This document shows positions 35,573-44,891 of a stretch of 64,000 bases of DNA, in pieces (the stretch's first letter is position 1; each line of letters begins with the position of its first letter). A program made the position numbers and the translations under genes. The DNA is taken from the NCBI GenBank assembly GCA_024234955.1, contig JACKNK010000001.1:558001-622000 (forward strand), written 5' to 3'. Source of the stretch: Gammaproteobacteria bacterium. GTDB taxonomy: Bacteria > Pseudomonadota > Gammaproteobacteria > JACKNK01. The notes beneath the pieces are model-generated. The model worked only from the letters and a program-made list of their open reading frames with translations, ran no database searches and had not been told where the DNA came from.

Positions 35573-36673
35573 ATGACCCGCATTCTAATGCTCCTGGCCT
35601 TCCTGCCATCGTTTGCGTTGGCGATCGACAGCGAACGCCAATCCTTCCAATATCAGGTCGTTGCGGACGGCCTGTCCCATCCCTGGTCGGTGGCGTTTCT
35701 CCCGGATGGCCGGACCCTGGTCACCGAACGCAGCGGACACCTGCGGATGATCGATGCCAAAGGGGATTTGCTGGCGGAATCGATCCGTGGCCTGCCGCCG
35801 ATCCGGCAACACGGTCAGGGCGGTCTGCTCGAGGTGATGCCGCATCCGCAATTTGCGCAGAATCGCTGGCTCTATATCTCCTACGCAGAAGCCGGGCGGG
35901 ACGGCTACGGCACCGCCGTGGGTCGGGGTCGTCTCGATGGCATGACCCTGACCGATTTCGAGGTGCTGTTTCGGCTGTTGCCCAAGACGGGCACGCCCTA
36001 TCACTTCGGTTCCCGGTTGGCATTCGACCGGGAGAACCATCTGTTCATCACCCTGGGCGACCGGGGGGAGATGGATCGGGCGCAGGACCTGGGCGACCAC
36101 GCCGGGTCGCTGATCCGCCTTCACGATGATGGACGCATCCCAGCCGACAACCCGTTCGTGAATATCCCCGGCGCGCTTCCCGAGATATACAGCTACGGCC
36201 ATCGCAACATGCAGGGCGCCACCTTGAATCCATTTACCGGCGAGCTCTGGACGCACGAGCATGGCCCGCAAGGCGGAGACGAAATCAACCTTCCGAAGGC
36301 GGGCGTGAATCACGGCTGGCCGGTGATCACCTACGGCGTGAACTACGGCAGCGGCACGCCAATCGGCGAAGGCACGGCGAAATCCGGGATGGCCCAGCCG
36401 TTGTATTACTGGGTGCCGTCGATTGCGCCGTCCGGCATGACGTTCTATGACGGCGACCGCTTTCCGTCATGGCGTGGCAATCTGTTTGTCGGTTCGCTCA
36501 AGTTCCGCCTGCTGGTTCGCCTGGAAATCGAGAATGGACGCGTCGTCCACGAAGAACGCCTGCTCAAGGATGAACTGGGGCGTATCCGCGACGTGCGCCA
36601 GGGACCTGACGGCTATCTTTACCTGCTTACCGACGCCGACGACGGGAAGCTCGTTCGGCTGTTGCCGGAATGA
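35573..36673 (+). CDS. PQQ-dependent sugar dehydrogenase family protein
   Basis: A protein of 366 residues with a signal peptide (cleavage after FALA, residue about 17), so periplasmic. It has the six-blade propeller pattern of the glucose/sorbosone dehydrogenase family (YliI/Asd): HPWSVAFLPDGRTLVTERSG-like stretch, GDRGEMDRAQDLGDHAGSLI, YGHRNMQGATL, WTHEHGPQGGDEINL and GWPVITYGVNYG. The length is normal. It would oxidise aldose sugars with PQQ as cofactor. No PQQ synthesis gene is in the window. It is divergent from the minus-strand gene before it. Confidence 0.85.
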   Translation: MTRILMLLAFLPSFALAIDSERQSFQYQVVADGLSHPWSVAFLPDGRTLVTERSGHLRMIDAKGDLLAESIRGLPPIRQHGQGGLLEVMPHPQFAQNRWLYISYAEAGRDGYGTAVGRGRLDGMTLTDFEVLFRLLPKTGTPYHFGSRLAFDRENHLFITLGDRGEMDRAQDLGDHAGSLIRLHDDGRIPADNPFVNIPGALPEIYSYGHRNMQGATLNPFTGELWTHEHGPQGGDEINLPKAGVNHGWPVITYGVNYGSGTPIGEGTAKSGMAQPLYYWVPSIAPSGMTFYDGDRFPSWRGNLFVGSLKFRLLVRLEIENGRVVHEERLLKDELGRIRDVRQGPDGYLYLLTDADDGKLVRLLPE

Positions 36674-36743
36674 CGGTGCGCGGATGCTTTGCAAAGTGCG
36701 ATGCCCCGAGCACACTTCGCCCATCTGTTTGTGAGCATTTGTC

Positions 36744-37244
36744 ATGGGCCGCTATCGTCCCCCTGCGTCGCCAAAATCGCCGTACATCACCGCCGCCGGA
36801 TTCGCGGCACTGCAAGCCGAGAGCAAGGCTTTGTGGACGCGCCGTGCGGAGGTCACCAAAGCCGTGACCGCTGCCGCCGCAGAAGGTGACCGATCCGAAA
36901 ACGCGGAATACATCTACCGCAAAAAGGAGCTGCGCGAGATCGACCGCCGCATTCGGTATCTGCAGGTGCGCCTGCCGAAGCTGCATGTGGTCCGGGAAAA
37001 CCCGGACGACCTCGATCAAGTCCGATTCGGCGCCTGGGTCACGCTGGAAGATGAAGCGGGTAACGAAGTCACGCACCGTATCGTGGGGGCCGATGAATTC
37101 GACCCGGCGCAACGCTGGATCAGCATTGACTCACCGGTTGCCCGCGCCCTGCTCGGTCGGGGACTGGATGATGAAGTCGCGGTGACCACCCCCAACGGGT
37201 CGCAACGCTATTGGGTCGTCGCGATCCGCTACGACACCGACTGA
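36744..37244 (+). CDS. greB: Transcript cleavage factor GreB
   Basis: A protein of 166 residues. The N-terminal coiled coil holds the signature GDRSENAEYIYRKKEL, whose acidic residues (Asp and Glu at the tip) coordinate the RNA polymerase active-site magnesium and stimulate RNA cleavage in backtracked complexes. The C-terminal FKBP-like domain follows (VTLEDEAGNEVTHRIVGADE). The YIYRKK variant distinguishes GreB from GreA. It follows the sugar dehydrogenase gene by 70 bases. Confidence 0.93.
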   Translation: MGRYRPPASPKSPYITAAGFAALQAESKALWTRRAEVTKAVTAAAAEGDRSENAEYIYRKKELREIDRRIRYLQVRLPKLHVVRENPDDLDQVRFGAWVTLEDEAGNEVTHRIVGADEFDPAQRWISIDSPVARALLGRGLDDEVAVTTPNGSQRYWVVAIRYDTD

Positions 37245-37301
37245 GCGCAAACATCGGCGATGCGCACAGATCTGATGAGGGCGTAAGCCAAGGAAACCTT
37301 C

Positions 37302-37658
37302 ATGACGGACTCGGCACTCCCCCTCATCTTCGTTTACAACGCCGACAGCGGGCGCCTGAATGCGTGGCTCGACATCGGCCATAAACTGCTCAGCCCGCGC
37401 ACCTACAACTGTGACCTGTGCCACCTGACCCACGGGGTATTTCGGGAACGCGCGGCCTGGAAAGCGTGGCGCGAGCACAGCAAGCGGCCCTTGCAGTTTC
37501 TGCACCGCGATGAGTTCGAGGCTCGATACGGTGCGACCGGTTATCAATATCCGATCGTCCTGAGCGCACGCGCGGACGGCGGTTTCGACGTCGTGCTCTC
37601 CGCATTCGAGATTGCCGAGTTTCAGGACCTGGACGCGTTGATCCGTCACCTGCCCTGA
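37302..37658 (+). CDS. Conserved hypothetical protein
   Basis: A protein of 118 residues beginning MTDSALPLIFVYNADSGRLN. It contains NCDLCHLTHGVF, a Cys pair that may bind metal, and later RDEFEARY and DLDALIRHLP. Similar short proteins are annotated as hypothetical in proteobacteria. Its stop codon lies inside the CTGA duplicated by the adjacent MITE-like insertion, so the insertion did not change the encoded protein. I cannot assign a function. Confidence 0.7.
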   Translation: MTDSALPLIFVYNADSGRLNAWLDIGHKLLSPRTYNCDLCHLTHGVFRERAAWKAWREHSKRPLQFLHRDEFEARYGATGYQYPIVLSARADGGFDVVLSAFEIAEFQDLDALIRHLP

Positions 37659-37819
37659 GGAACCTCTGATCGAATCATTCACGGACATCTGAAGCCTGAA
37701 ATCGCCGCTTTCTGCGTTGCGAAACTTGGCAATAGACCGGCTATTACCTGCGTTCCGCGCCTTGAAAGAGACAATTTCAGCCATTCCGCTGAACCGTGCC
37801 TGATTCAATCAGAGGTTCC
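37659..37819. mobile_element. MITE-like element with terminal inverted repeats
   Basis: A 161-base segment bounded by GGAACCTCTGATCGAATCA (37659-37677) and its inverted copy at 37801-37819 with one mismatch. CTGA flanks both ends (37655-37658 and 37820-37823), a 4-base target duplication. It contains no gene but has internal inverted repeats, including CTGAAAT facing ATTTCAG and AATAG facing CTATT. The termini resemble those of some IS5-family elements as I remember them. It sits between convergent genes. Confidence 0.75.
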
Positions 37820-37840
37820 CTGAGACACGCCGGGATCGAT

Positions 37841-38377
37841 CTACTTCAGGGACTCCCAGGTCACTCGAACCTGATGGCGATCGTCGGAAACCCAGGCTTC
37901 GCCATCCTGGATCATCACCTGAAAGCGCATCCCGCGTTGCACCAGAACGCCGAGTTCCGCCGCGACCGTATCGGCCAACACCCGCACCTGCAGATGATCG
38001 AAGCGGCTGAGTTTGCCCTTGATCTGTTCCCACCAGACCCGTGCCGCACGAGCCTGGTAACCGTAAACGACCACACCTCGCGCTCGACCGCAGGCGCGGC
38101 GGATTCGCTTTTCGTCGGGCTGGCCCAGCTCGATCCAGAGCGCGATGTCGTCGTTCAGCGCGCGTAACCACAGATCCGGTTCGTCATCGGTACTGATCCC
38201 GCGCGTGAAACTGAGCCGCTCGTCGGCGTGCAGGGCGAAAGCAAGGATGCGCACCATCATGCGTTCGTCGGTTTCCGAGGGATGTTGCGCAACCGTCAGA
38301 TCGTGGGTCGCGTAATAGCCGCGATCCATATCCGAGACCTGCAACTCACAACGGAACACGGTTGCCCCCAGGGCCAT
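37841..38377 (-). CDS. yaeQ: YaeQ family protein
   Basis: A protein of 178 residues with the YaeQ pattern throughout: YYATHDLTVAQHPSETDERM, LWIELGQPDEKRIRRACGRA, and the ending FQVMIQDGEAWVSD. YaeQ has a PD-(D/E)XK nuclease-like fold but its biological role is unclear; it is historically linked to haemolysin expression. It lies one base from the stop of the upstream peroxiredoxin gene on the same strand, so it is part of an operon with it and the nucleotidase gene. Confidence 0.9.
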   Translation of the reverse strand: MALGATVFRCELQVSDMDRGYYATHDLTVAQHPSETDERMMVRILAFALHADERLSFTRGISTDDEPDLWLRALNDDIALWIELGQPDEKRIRRACGRARGVVVYGYQARAARVWWEQIKGKLSRFDHLQVRVLADTVAAELGVLVQRGMRFQVMIQDGEAWVSDDRHQVRVTWESLK

Positions 38378-38378
38378 G

Positions 38379-38951
38379 TCAATGTCCCGCCTCGCCGCCG
38401 CGCAACACCTGCTCGATCAGCGCCTTGTGGTCGCCAAGAAAGAAATCCGCCACAGCTCTCGCCTTCACCTTGCCATCCTTGCCCACCAGGAACGTCGCCC
38501 GACGTACGCCGATACCCAACGGCCCCTGGACTCCGAAGGCTTTGATCGCGACCTTTTCCGGGTCTGCCAGCAACGGAAACGGCAGTTCATGCTCTGCGGC
38601 AAAACGCGCGTGGCTGCCTTCGTCCTGCGGGCTGATACCGACGACGCGCACGCCCAGGGCCGTGAGATCGGGCCATTGATCGCGGAAGGTGCAAGCCTCC
38701 CGGGTGCAGACCGGGGTGAAGTCCGCCGGGTAGAAATACACGATCAGGCCGGTCTCGCCGATCAAGTCCGAGAGCGTCGTTGCCTTGCCCTCCTGATCGT
38801 TAAGGACAAGTTCCGGCACCGCTTCACCGACCTGCAACATCGTGTCTCTCCCCGTTTCATTCGACCCACAGGCAGTTAGCTGCCACAACAGCAAGACCGC
38901 CAATAGCCACTGGACGAACCCGTTCCGCTTTCCCCGGCGCCGTGCGGACAT
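38379..38951 (-). CDS. Peroxiredoxin, possible lipoprotein form
   Basis: A thiol peroxidase of 190 residues if started at 38951. That start gives a lipoprotein signal, WLLAVLLLWQLTAC with lipobox Cys at residue 28. Inside the frame, an ATG at 38840 with GGGGAGAG upstream would give a 153-residue cytosolic form of standard Bcp length. The domain is clear: YPADFTPVCTREACTFR with peroxidatic C82 and a second Cys at 87, and HELPFPLLADPEKV. It would reduce hydroperoxides with thioredoxin. The operon order is nucleotidase, peroxiredoxin, yaeQ. Confidence 0.8.
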   Translation of the reverse strand: MSARRRGKRNGFVQWLLAVLLLWQLTACGSNETGRDTMLQVGEAVPELVLNDQEGKATTLSDLIGETGLIVYFYPADFTPVCTREACTFRDQWPDLTALGVRVVGISPQDEGSHARFAAEHELPFPLLADPEKVAIKAFGVQGPLGIGVRRATFLVGKDGKVKARAVADFFLGDHKALIEQVLRGGEAGH

Positions 38952-38958
38952 TCCAGGT

Positions 38959-39867
38959 TCAGCCGTTGACCACACCGCTGGGGACATGCCCGGCGGCGAC
39001 GTGTTCGACCGCGTTCTCGCAATGCCCAGGCTGATCGTCGAAGAAGATGTCGGCGCCAAACGCTTTCAGGAACTCACCCTTGGCCATGCCGCCCAGGAAC
39101 ACCGCTTCGTCGATGCGAATGCCCCAGTGACGCAGCGTGAGAATCACCCGTTTGTGCGCCGGGGCGGCGCGCGCCGTCACCAACGCAGTACGAATGGGCG
39201 ACGATTCCGCCGGATATTCGGCCTGGATACGATGCAAGGCATCGAGAAAAATGCGGAATGGGCCGACTTCCAGCGGCTTGTCGGCAAATTCCTGTTCGCT
39301 GCGGCTGAACGCATCCAGCCCCTGCTCCTGATAGACACGCTCGGCCTCGTCCGAGAACAATACCGCATCACCGTCGAAAGCGATGCTCAGTTGTCCCGGA
39401 TCGCCTTCGCCCGCCCCTGCCGCCTTGCGCGGAAACACCGTTGCAGCGGCGATACCTGCGCCCAGGGCGTTCCGCACATCGTCCGGGTGACTCGAAAGGA
39501 ACAGATGTGCCCCAAATGCGCCGGCATAGCGATAGGGGCGATTGCCGCCCGTAAACGCGGCGCGGGTAATTCCCAGACCGTAGTGCTGGATCGAATTGAA
39601 CACCCTCAGGCCGGTATCGGCGCTGTTGCGCGACAGCAGGATCACCTCGACCCGGGGATGTTTGGGGCGATCCTTGTTCAGCGCCAACAGCTTCTCGACC
39701 AAGGCAAATGCGCCGCCTTTAGCCAGCACATCGTTTTCGTGTTCGATCTGGTAGTCGCAATAGGCCTTCAATCCCTGTTCTTCGAAGACCCGGTTACTCT
39801 CGTCCAGGTCGAACAGGGCGCGCGAGGAAATCGCCACCACCAGTTTGTCATTGAGATGTTTCGGCAT
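38959..39867 (-). CDS. 5'-nucleotidase, cN-I type
   Basis: A protein of 302 residues of the 5'-nucleotidase family related to cytosolic cN-I. Visible motifs are LVVAISSRALFDLDESNRVF (a HAD-like first aspartate region), ILLSRNSADTGLRVFNSIQH, SIAFDGDAVLFSDEAERVY (second DxD motif), and GADIFFDDQPGHCENA. It would dephosphorylate nucleoside monophosphates. It is the first gene of a minus-strand operon with the peroxiredoxin and yaeQ; the next stop-to-start gap is about 7 bases. The 150 bases upstream are shared with the divergent FIST gene. Confidence 0.85.
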   Translation of the reverse strand: MPKHLNDKLVVAISSRALFDLDESNRVFEEQGLKAYCDYQIEHENDVLAKGGAFALVEKLLALNKDRPKHPRVEVILLSRNSADTGLRVFNSIQHYGLGITRAAFTGGNRPYRYAGAFGAHLFLSSHPDDVRNALGAGIAAATVFPRKAAGAGEGDPGQLSIAFDGDAVLFSDEAERVYQEQGLDAFSRSEQEFADKPLEVGPFRIFLDALHRIQAEYPAESSPIRTALVTARAAPAHKRVILTLRHWGIRIDEAVFLGGMAKGEFLKAFGADIFFDDQPGHCENAVEHVAAGHVPSGVVNG

Positions 39868-40018
39868 GGTGCTTGTATAACTGATTGTTCAATGGCTGAC
39901 CATCCGCCCCGATCCGGCATGAGTGCCGCATCGAACTCTGTTGCCCCGCACACTGGTTAGCGCGCCACTTCGGGTTTAGCCTTGCAGCTTCGCCCACCGT
40001 TCTTGCAGCGAGGATCAC

Positions 40019-41170
40019 ATGCGTATTGAAACCTATCGCCACTCGGTCGTTGATGGATGGTCGCAGCCCTTCGACACCGCTCTGGACAGTGCCGACACCC
40101 TGGTTCTCGCATTCGGTGGCAGCACGCTTCTCGACAACCCTGCCCCCATCGCTGAGCTGGCCTCCGCCTACCCCGGTGCAATCATGATGGGCTGCTCCAC
40201 ATCCGGTGAAATTCTCGGCACCCGGATTGATGACGATACCGTCGCGGTGGCCGTCACCCGTTTTGATCGCAGCCGTATCCGCAAAGCCCTCGCCAGACTC
40301 GATGACAACACCAGCTCCTACGACGCCGGAACGAAGCTCGCCGACCAACTTACCGCCGATGACCTGCGCGCCGTGTTCGTGCTCTCCGATGGCTTGTCGG
40401 TGAATGGCAGCGACCTGGTGCGCGGCATCAACGACCGGGTTTCGGATCAGGTCGTGGTCACCGGCGGTCTCGCCGGCGACGGCGACCGATTCGCCCGCAC
40501 CTGGGTGATCGCAGATCGCGCTCCGGCCTCGTTGCACGTCACCGCAATCGGGTTCTACGGCGACCATATCCGCGTCGGCCACGGGTCAAAAGGCGGTTGG
40601 GACATCTTTGGCCCGGAACGCAAAGTAACCCGATCGGAAGCCAACGTGCTGTACGAGCTCGACGGCAAACCGGCGCTGAATCTGTACAAGGAATACCTGG
40701 GCGAACTGGCCGCCGGTCTCCCGGCAACGGGTCTGCGTTTCCCGCTCGCCTTGCGTGAAAACCGCGATGCCGAGAAGCAATTGGTGCGCACCATTCTCGC
40801 CGTCGATGAAGATCAGCAATCCATGACCTTCGCCGGCGACATCCCCCAGGGCTGGATGGCGCAGTTGATGCGCGCCAACTTCGACCAATTGGTCGAAGGC
40901 GCGGAAAACGCCGCCTTGATGACCGCCAATCGGGGTGAAGACGCAATCCCGGAGGGTGAACCGATGCTGGCGGTCGCAATCTCCTGTGTCGGACGGCGCA
41001 TGGTCCTGGGCGAAGGGTCGGAGGAAGAAATCGAGGCGACGCAAGCCATCTTCCCCGACAACACCCGACAGATCGGCTTCTACTCCTACGGCGAGCTCTC
41101 CCCATATGCGACCGGCACCTGTGACTTGCACAATCAGACCATGACGCTCACCACCTTCCACGAAGTCTGA
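40019..41170 (+). CDS. FIST domain sensory protein
   Basis: A protein of 383 residues with FIST N and FIST C domains: AFGGSTLLDNPAPIAELASA and MMGCSTSGEILGTRIDDDTV in the first half, LYKEYLGELAAGLPATGLRF and TRQIGFYSYGELSPYATGTC in the second. FIST proteins are thought to sense small ligands, possibly amino acids, and are often paired with signalling proteins. It is cytoplasmic (no signal peptide). The following gene, 14 bases on, is a hybrid histidine kinase, so it probably gives that kinase its input. Confidence 0.88.
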   Translation: MRIETYRHSVVDGWSQPFDTALDSADTLVLAFGGSTLLDNPAPIAELASAYPGAIMMGCSTSGEILGTRIDDDTVAVAVTRFDRSRIRKALARLDDNTSSYDAGTKLADQLTADDLRAVFVLSDGLSVNGSDLVRGINDRVSDQVVVTGGLAGDGDRFARTWVIADRAPASLHVTAIGFYGDHIRVGHGSKGGWDIFGPERKVTRSEANVLYELDGKPALNLYKEYLGELAAGLPATGLRFPLALRENRDAEKQLVRTILAVDEDQQSMTFAGDIPQGWMAQLMRANFDQLVEGAENAALMTANRGEDAIPEGEPMLAVAISCVGRRMVLGEGSEEEIEATQAIFPDNTRQIGFYSYGELSPYATGTCDLHNQTMTLTTFHEV

Positions 41171-41184
41171 ACCGCCACCTGTCA

Positions 41185-44100
41185 ATGGCACTGCATCCCA
41201 CTCTCGTCCGCCAGTTGCGGCGTCTGCGTCTCGACCCGGACACCGCACCGGCGGACCCGGCCCAGTGGCAGCAATTCCTGGAGCGCATCAGCCAGGCCTA
41301 TGTCGATGCCCGTCAGGACATGTATCTGCTGCAACGCTCGCTGGAAGTGTCTTCCCACGAGATGCAGGAGCTTTACGCGCGCGTCGAGGCCAGTGCGGAA
41401 AGTCGGGTTGCCGCCGAACGCGATCACCTCAGCGCCATCATCAACGCGTTTTCCGATGGCTTTTGCCAGCTCGAACTGGATGGAAAGGTGGTTGCGAGCA
41501 ACCCGGCTGCGATCGACATCCTGGGTCTGGACCCGCATGGTCAGCCACTGCTTGAGCGCATTGCGCTTCACGAGAACGGGAAGCGCCTGGACGCACGCGA
41601 ATTGACCGATCGTCTGTGCGCAGGTGAAACCCTGCGTGACGACAACGCCCACCTGAATCAGCACGACGGCAGCACCCTTCCGATCGCCTTGTTGCTGTTT
41701 CCAATCACGCAAGGTGGCGAAATCACCGGCCTTGGCGTGACTCTGCGGGATATTCGGGATCGTCTGGCGTCGGAGCGCGATCTGCGTCGCCTCAGCAAGG
41801 CCATTGGCGCCAGTGCCGACGCCATTTTCATTACCGATCCGGAGGCACGCATCAATTACGCCAATCAGGCGTTCACCGACATCACCGGCTGGAGTATCGA
41901 GGCCGCCCGGGGTCAGAGCACCAACATCCTGCGTAGCGGTTACACCCCATCGACCACCTATCAGTCGATGTGGGACACCTTGCACGCCGGACGCCAATGG
42001 AGTGGCCGACTTCGCAACCGCCGCCGCCATACGGAGGAAAATCCCGACGGTCGCCTGTATTGGGCTCAGACCACCATTACCCCATATACCGACGACAACG
42101 GGGTGTTGCTTGGGTACATCGCAGTGCAGCGCGACATCAGCGATGAAGTCGCCAATGAACGACTTCGTGAGATCGAAGCCAACGCCACACGGTTGCGTGC
42201 GGAGATCGCCGCCCTGCTGCAGTCGGGCGAATCCATCGACACCCGGCTGCGTGCGGTCATCACGCGCATCAGTCACGCGATCGACGGCCCCGAATTGCCG
42301 GTCAACGGTGTCGCTACGCTGCGTAACGAAGACGGATCGCAGCGCGACATCCTGATCGGCGATAGCGACAAGCTCGCTGCGAACTGGCGCGATGAACAGC
42401 CCGGCAACGATCAGAAACGGGTCCAGGTGATCGAATCCTGCCAATGCCTGTCTGTCGCCTATGGCAATCGGGAACATGGCGCCGTTTTCATCCCGATCAA
42501 CCATGCCCATCAGGTACAGGGCCAGTTGCAGATTTTCACCGAGTCGGTCCCGGGCGACGATCCTGCCCTGCTGGAAAACTATCAGCTGATCGGCGAGATG
42601 CTGGGCCTGGCGGTCGCTGAAGATCGCACCCGCATGGCCGCCGAAGAGGCACGCCGCGCCGCAATCGGCGCCGCTGAAGCCAAATCCAAGTTCCTGGCCA
42701 ACATGAGCCATGAGATCCGCACCCCGATGAACGGGGTACTTGGCATGCTCGACATCCTTTCCCAGACCGAGTTGACGGCAAAGCAGATCGAATACATCAA
42801 CGTCGCACATGGCTCTGCAGAGAGCCTGCTCACCGTCATCAACGACATCCTCGATTTCTCCAAGATCGAGGCCGGCAAGATGCAGATCGAGCGCATTCCC
42901 TTCGACGTGCGTGCCGCCACCGAGGATGTCGCGACCTTGTTCAGCGCCCCCGCGCAACAGAAGCAAATCGAACTCGCCTGTTTCGTGCCCTCGGACATCC
43001 CGCAGAGCGTGGAAGGCGACCCGACGCGGCTACGTCAGGTGTTGACCAACATGATCGGCAACGCGATCAAGTTCACCGGCGACGGTGAAGTCGTGGTCCG
43101 TGTCACCGCGCTGCCGGAAAGCCCGGACCAGCGTTTGCGGTTCGAGATCCAGGACACCGGTATCGGTATGAGTCGGGAAACCATCGACAACCTGTTCCAA
43201 CCGTTTGCCCAGGCCGACGGCAGCACCACCCGTCGCTTCGGCGGCACCGGCCTCGGCCTGGCCATCTCCAAGCAGTTGGTGGAATTGATGGGCGGCGAAA
43301 TGGGCGTGGACAGCAAGCTCGGCGAAGGTTCCCGGTTCTGGTTCGAACTCCCGCTCAAGGTCCTGGCATCGGCGGGTACCGATGGCGACCAGATCCACGA
43401 TCTGACCGGCGTCCGTGTGCTGGTGGTCGATGACAGCCAGACCAATCTGGACATCCTGTCCCATTACCTGTCCACCTGGGGTGTCGAGTTCGATACCGCA
43501 CTCGACGGGTTTGAGGCGCTCGATCTGTTCCGTCAAAGCGTCGCGGACGATCGTGCCTATCAGATCGCCCTGCTTGACATGCAGATGCCGAATCTCGACG
43601 GCGGCACGCTCGCCACCTACATCAAGGCAGACCCAAGCTTGGCCGATACCGACCTGGTGATGATCAGTTCGACCGGTCTCGATGCCGAAGAAATGCAATC
43701 CATCGGCGTCCGCTATGCGCTGACAAAACCGGTTCGCCAAGGCGTGATCCACGACATCCTTCTGGAACTCAGTGGGCGCCACGGGTCGCACCATCGTGCC
43801 GACAGCGTTCCTCGACCCAAGGTCGGTCGGTTGCACGGTCATGTCCTGCTCGCCGAGGACAACCTCGTCAATCAGCAGGTCGCGCGAGGCATGCTCGACA
43901 AACTTGGCGTTCAAGTGCGCATTGCCGAAAACGGCGAACAGGCCCTGGAAATGATCGCCGAGGAGAAATTCGACCTCGTTCTGATGGACTGTCAGATGCC
44001 AGTAATGGATGGGTTTGAAGCCACACGGAATTTACGGGAACGGGAGCAAGGCACCCGACACCTTCCGGTGATCGCAATGACCGCCAATGCGATGAGCGGC

Positions 44101-44589
44101 GACCGGGAAACCTGCATCGCCGTGGGCATGGACGACTACCTGTCCAAGCCGGTTAAACTTCAGGAACTGCACGACATGCTCGAGCGTTGGCTGGATCACA
44201 AGCCCGACGCCGAAGCGGACGACACCGACAACGAACCCGAGCCCACCAACATGACTGCCGCCGCTCCTCTGGACATGGACACGCTGAACGTTTTGCGCGA
44301 AATCATGGACGACAAATTCCAGGTACTGATCGACGCATACCTGACGGAAACCCCTAAGTTGCTCGCCGACATGGATGCCGCCATCGCGTCCGGCGACGGA
44401 GCGGGATTACGTCTCGCCGCACACTCCCTCAAATCCAGCAGCGCCAACATGGGCGCGATGGCCTTGTCGGAAAGCGCTCGCGAACTGGAATATCGCGGAC
44501 GCGACGACAAGCTTGAGGGAAGCGCGGAACTCGCGGCCACGGCACATCAACAATTCAATGCCGTACGCGATGCCTTGAACGCGCTCTGA
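41185..44589 (+). CDS. Hybrid sensor histidine kinase with two receivers and Hpt
   Basis: A protein of 1134 residues with no membrane segments. Order: coiled coil, two PAS-like domains (about 80-200 and 205-335; ANQAFTDITGWSIEAARG is typical), a degenerate GAF-like region, HisKA with the phospho-His H509 in MSHEIRTPMNG, HATPase (GGTGLGLAISKQLVELMGG), receiver 1 with D798, receiver 2 with D935 (LVLMDCQMPVMDG), and Hpt with H1080 (AAHSLKSSSANMGA). All phosphotransfer residues are intact. It lies 14 bases after the FIST gene, so the two form a sensory unit. No separate response regulator lies next to it. Confidence 0.93.
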   Translation: MALHPTLVRQLRRLRLDPDTAPADPAQWQQFLERISQAYVDARQDMYLLQRSLEVSSHEMQELYARVEASAESRVAAERDHLSAIINAFSDGFCQLELDGKVVASNPAAIDILGLDPHGQPLLERIALHENGKRLDARELTDRLCAGETLRDDNAHLNQHDGSTLPIALLLFPITQGGEITGLGVTLRDIRDRLASERDLRRLSKAIGASADAIFITDPEARINYANQAFTDITGWSIEAARGQSTNILRSGYTPSTTYQSMWDTLHAGRQWSGRLRNRRRHTEENPDGRLYWAQTTITPYTDDNGVLLGYIAVQRDISDEVANERLREIEANATRLRAEIAALLQSGESIDTRLRAVITRISHAIDGPELPVNGVATLRNEDGSQRDILIGDSDKLAANWRDEQPGNDQKRVQVIESCQCLSVAYGNREHGAVFIPINHAHQVQGQLQIFTESVPGDDPALLENYQLIGEMLGLAVAEDRTRMAAEEARRAAIGAAEAKSKFLANMSHEIRTPMNGVLGMLDILSQTELTAKQIEYINVAHGSAESLLTVINDILDFSKIEAGKMQIERIPFDVRAATEDVATLFSAPAQQKQIELACFVPSDIPQSVEGDPTRLRQVLTNMIGNAIKFTGDGEVVVRVTALPESPDQRLRFEIQDTGIGMSRETIDNLFQPFAQADGSTTRRFGGTGLGLAISKQLVELMGGEMGVDSKLGEGSRFWFELPLKVLASAGTDGDQIHDLTGVRVLVVDDSQTNLDILSHYLSTWGVEFDTALDGFEALDLFRQSVADDRAYQIALLDMQMPNLDGGTLATYIKADPSLADTDLVMISSTGLDAEEMQSIGVRYALTKPVRQGVIHDILLELSGRHGSHHRADSVPRPKVGRLHGHVLLAEDNLVNQQVARGMLDKLGVQVRIAENGEQALEMIAEEKFDLVLMDCQMPVMDGFEATRNLREREQGTRHLPVIAMTANAMSGDRETCIAVGMDDYLSKPVKLQELHDMLERWLDHKPDAEADDTDNEPEPTNMTAAAPLDMDTLNVLREIMDDKFQVLIDAYLTETPKLLADMDAAIASGDGAGLRLAAHSLKSSSANMGAMALSESARELEYRGRDDKLEGSAELAATAHQQFNAVRDALNAL

Positions 44590-44596
44590 ACCCCCA

Positions 44597-44882
44597 CACA
44601 AAACGCAAACCTGAACGGCCCTGTCGCCAGCAAGGGCGGAACCCGAAGGGCTTGCGCCGCCGGTGCGGACATGGCGGAAGCCCTTCGGGTTCCGCCCTAC
44701 GTCGCGATCCGCCGGGGGTGGAAACGGAAGCGCCGGAGACGGGTTCGCCGCACCCGGGGACACCATCGCCGCCGCCTTCGATGGCCACGATCAGGCTCTG
44801 CTCGTCCGATCCCGGACATCAAATCCGTTCCCGCCAAGCCGCGAAGAACCGCACAAAACGCAAACCTGAACGGCCCTGTCGC
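44597..44882. repeat. 31-base direct repeat flanking a 224-base segment
   Basis: An identical 31-base sequence starting CACAAAACGCAAACCTGAAC occurs at 44597-44627 and at 44852-44882. The segment between holds a strong inverted repeat and no gene. The whole gap between the two kinase genes (44590-44891) is made of these repeats. Confidence 0.85.
44634..44697. repeat. 20-base perfect inverted repeat (hairpin)
   Basis: GGGCGGAACCCGAAGGGCTT at 44634-44653 is inverted exactly at 44678-44697, with a 24-base loop. It resembles interspersed palindromic elements in other GC-rich proteobacteria. It may also help terminate the convergent transcripts. Confidence 0.85.
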
Positions 44883-44891
44883 GCCAGCCAT

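Noticed and set aside
44634..44697. Hairpin as a simple terminator
   Set aside because: There is no T-run on either strand and the arms are unusually long, so a repeat element is more likely.
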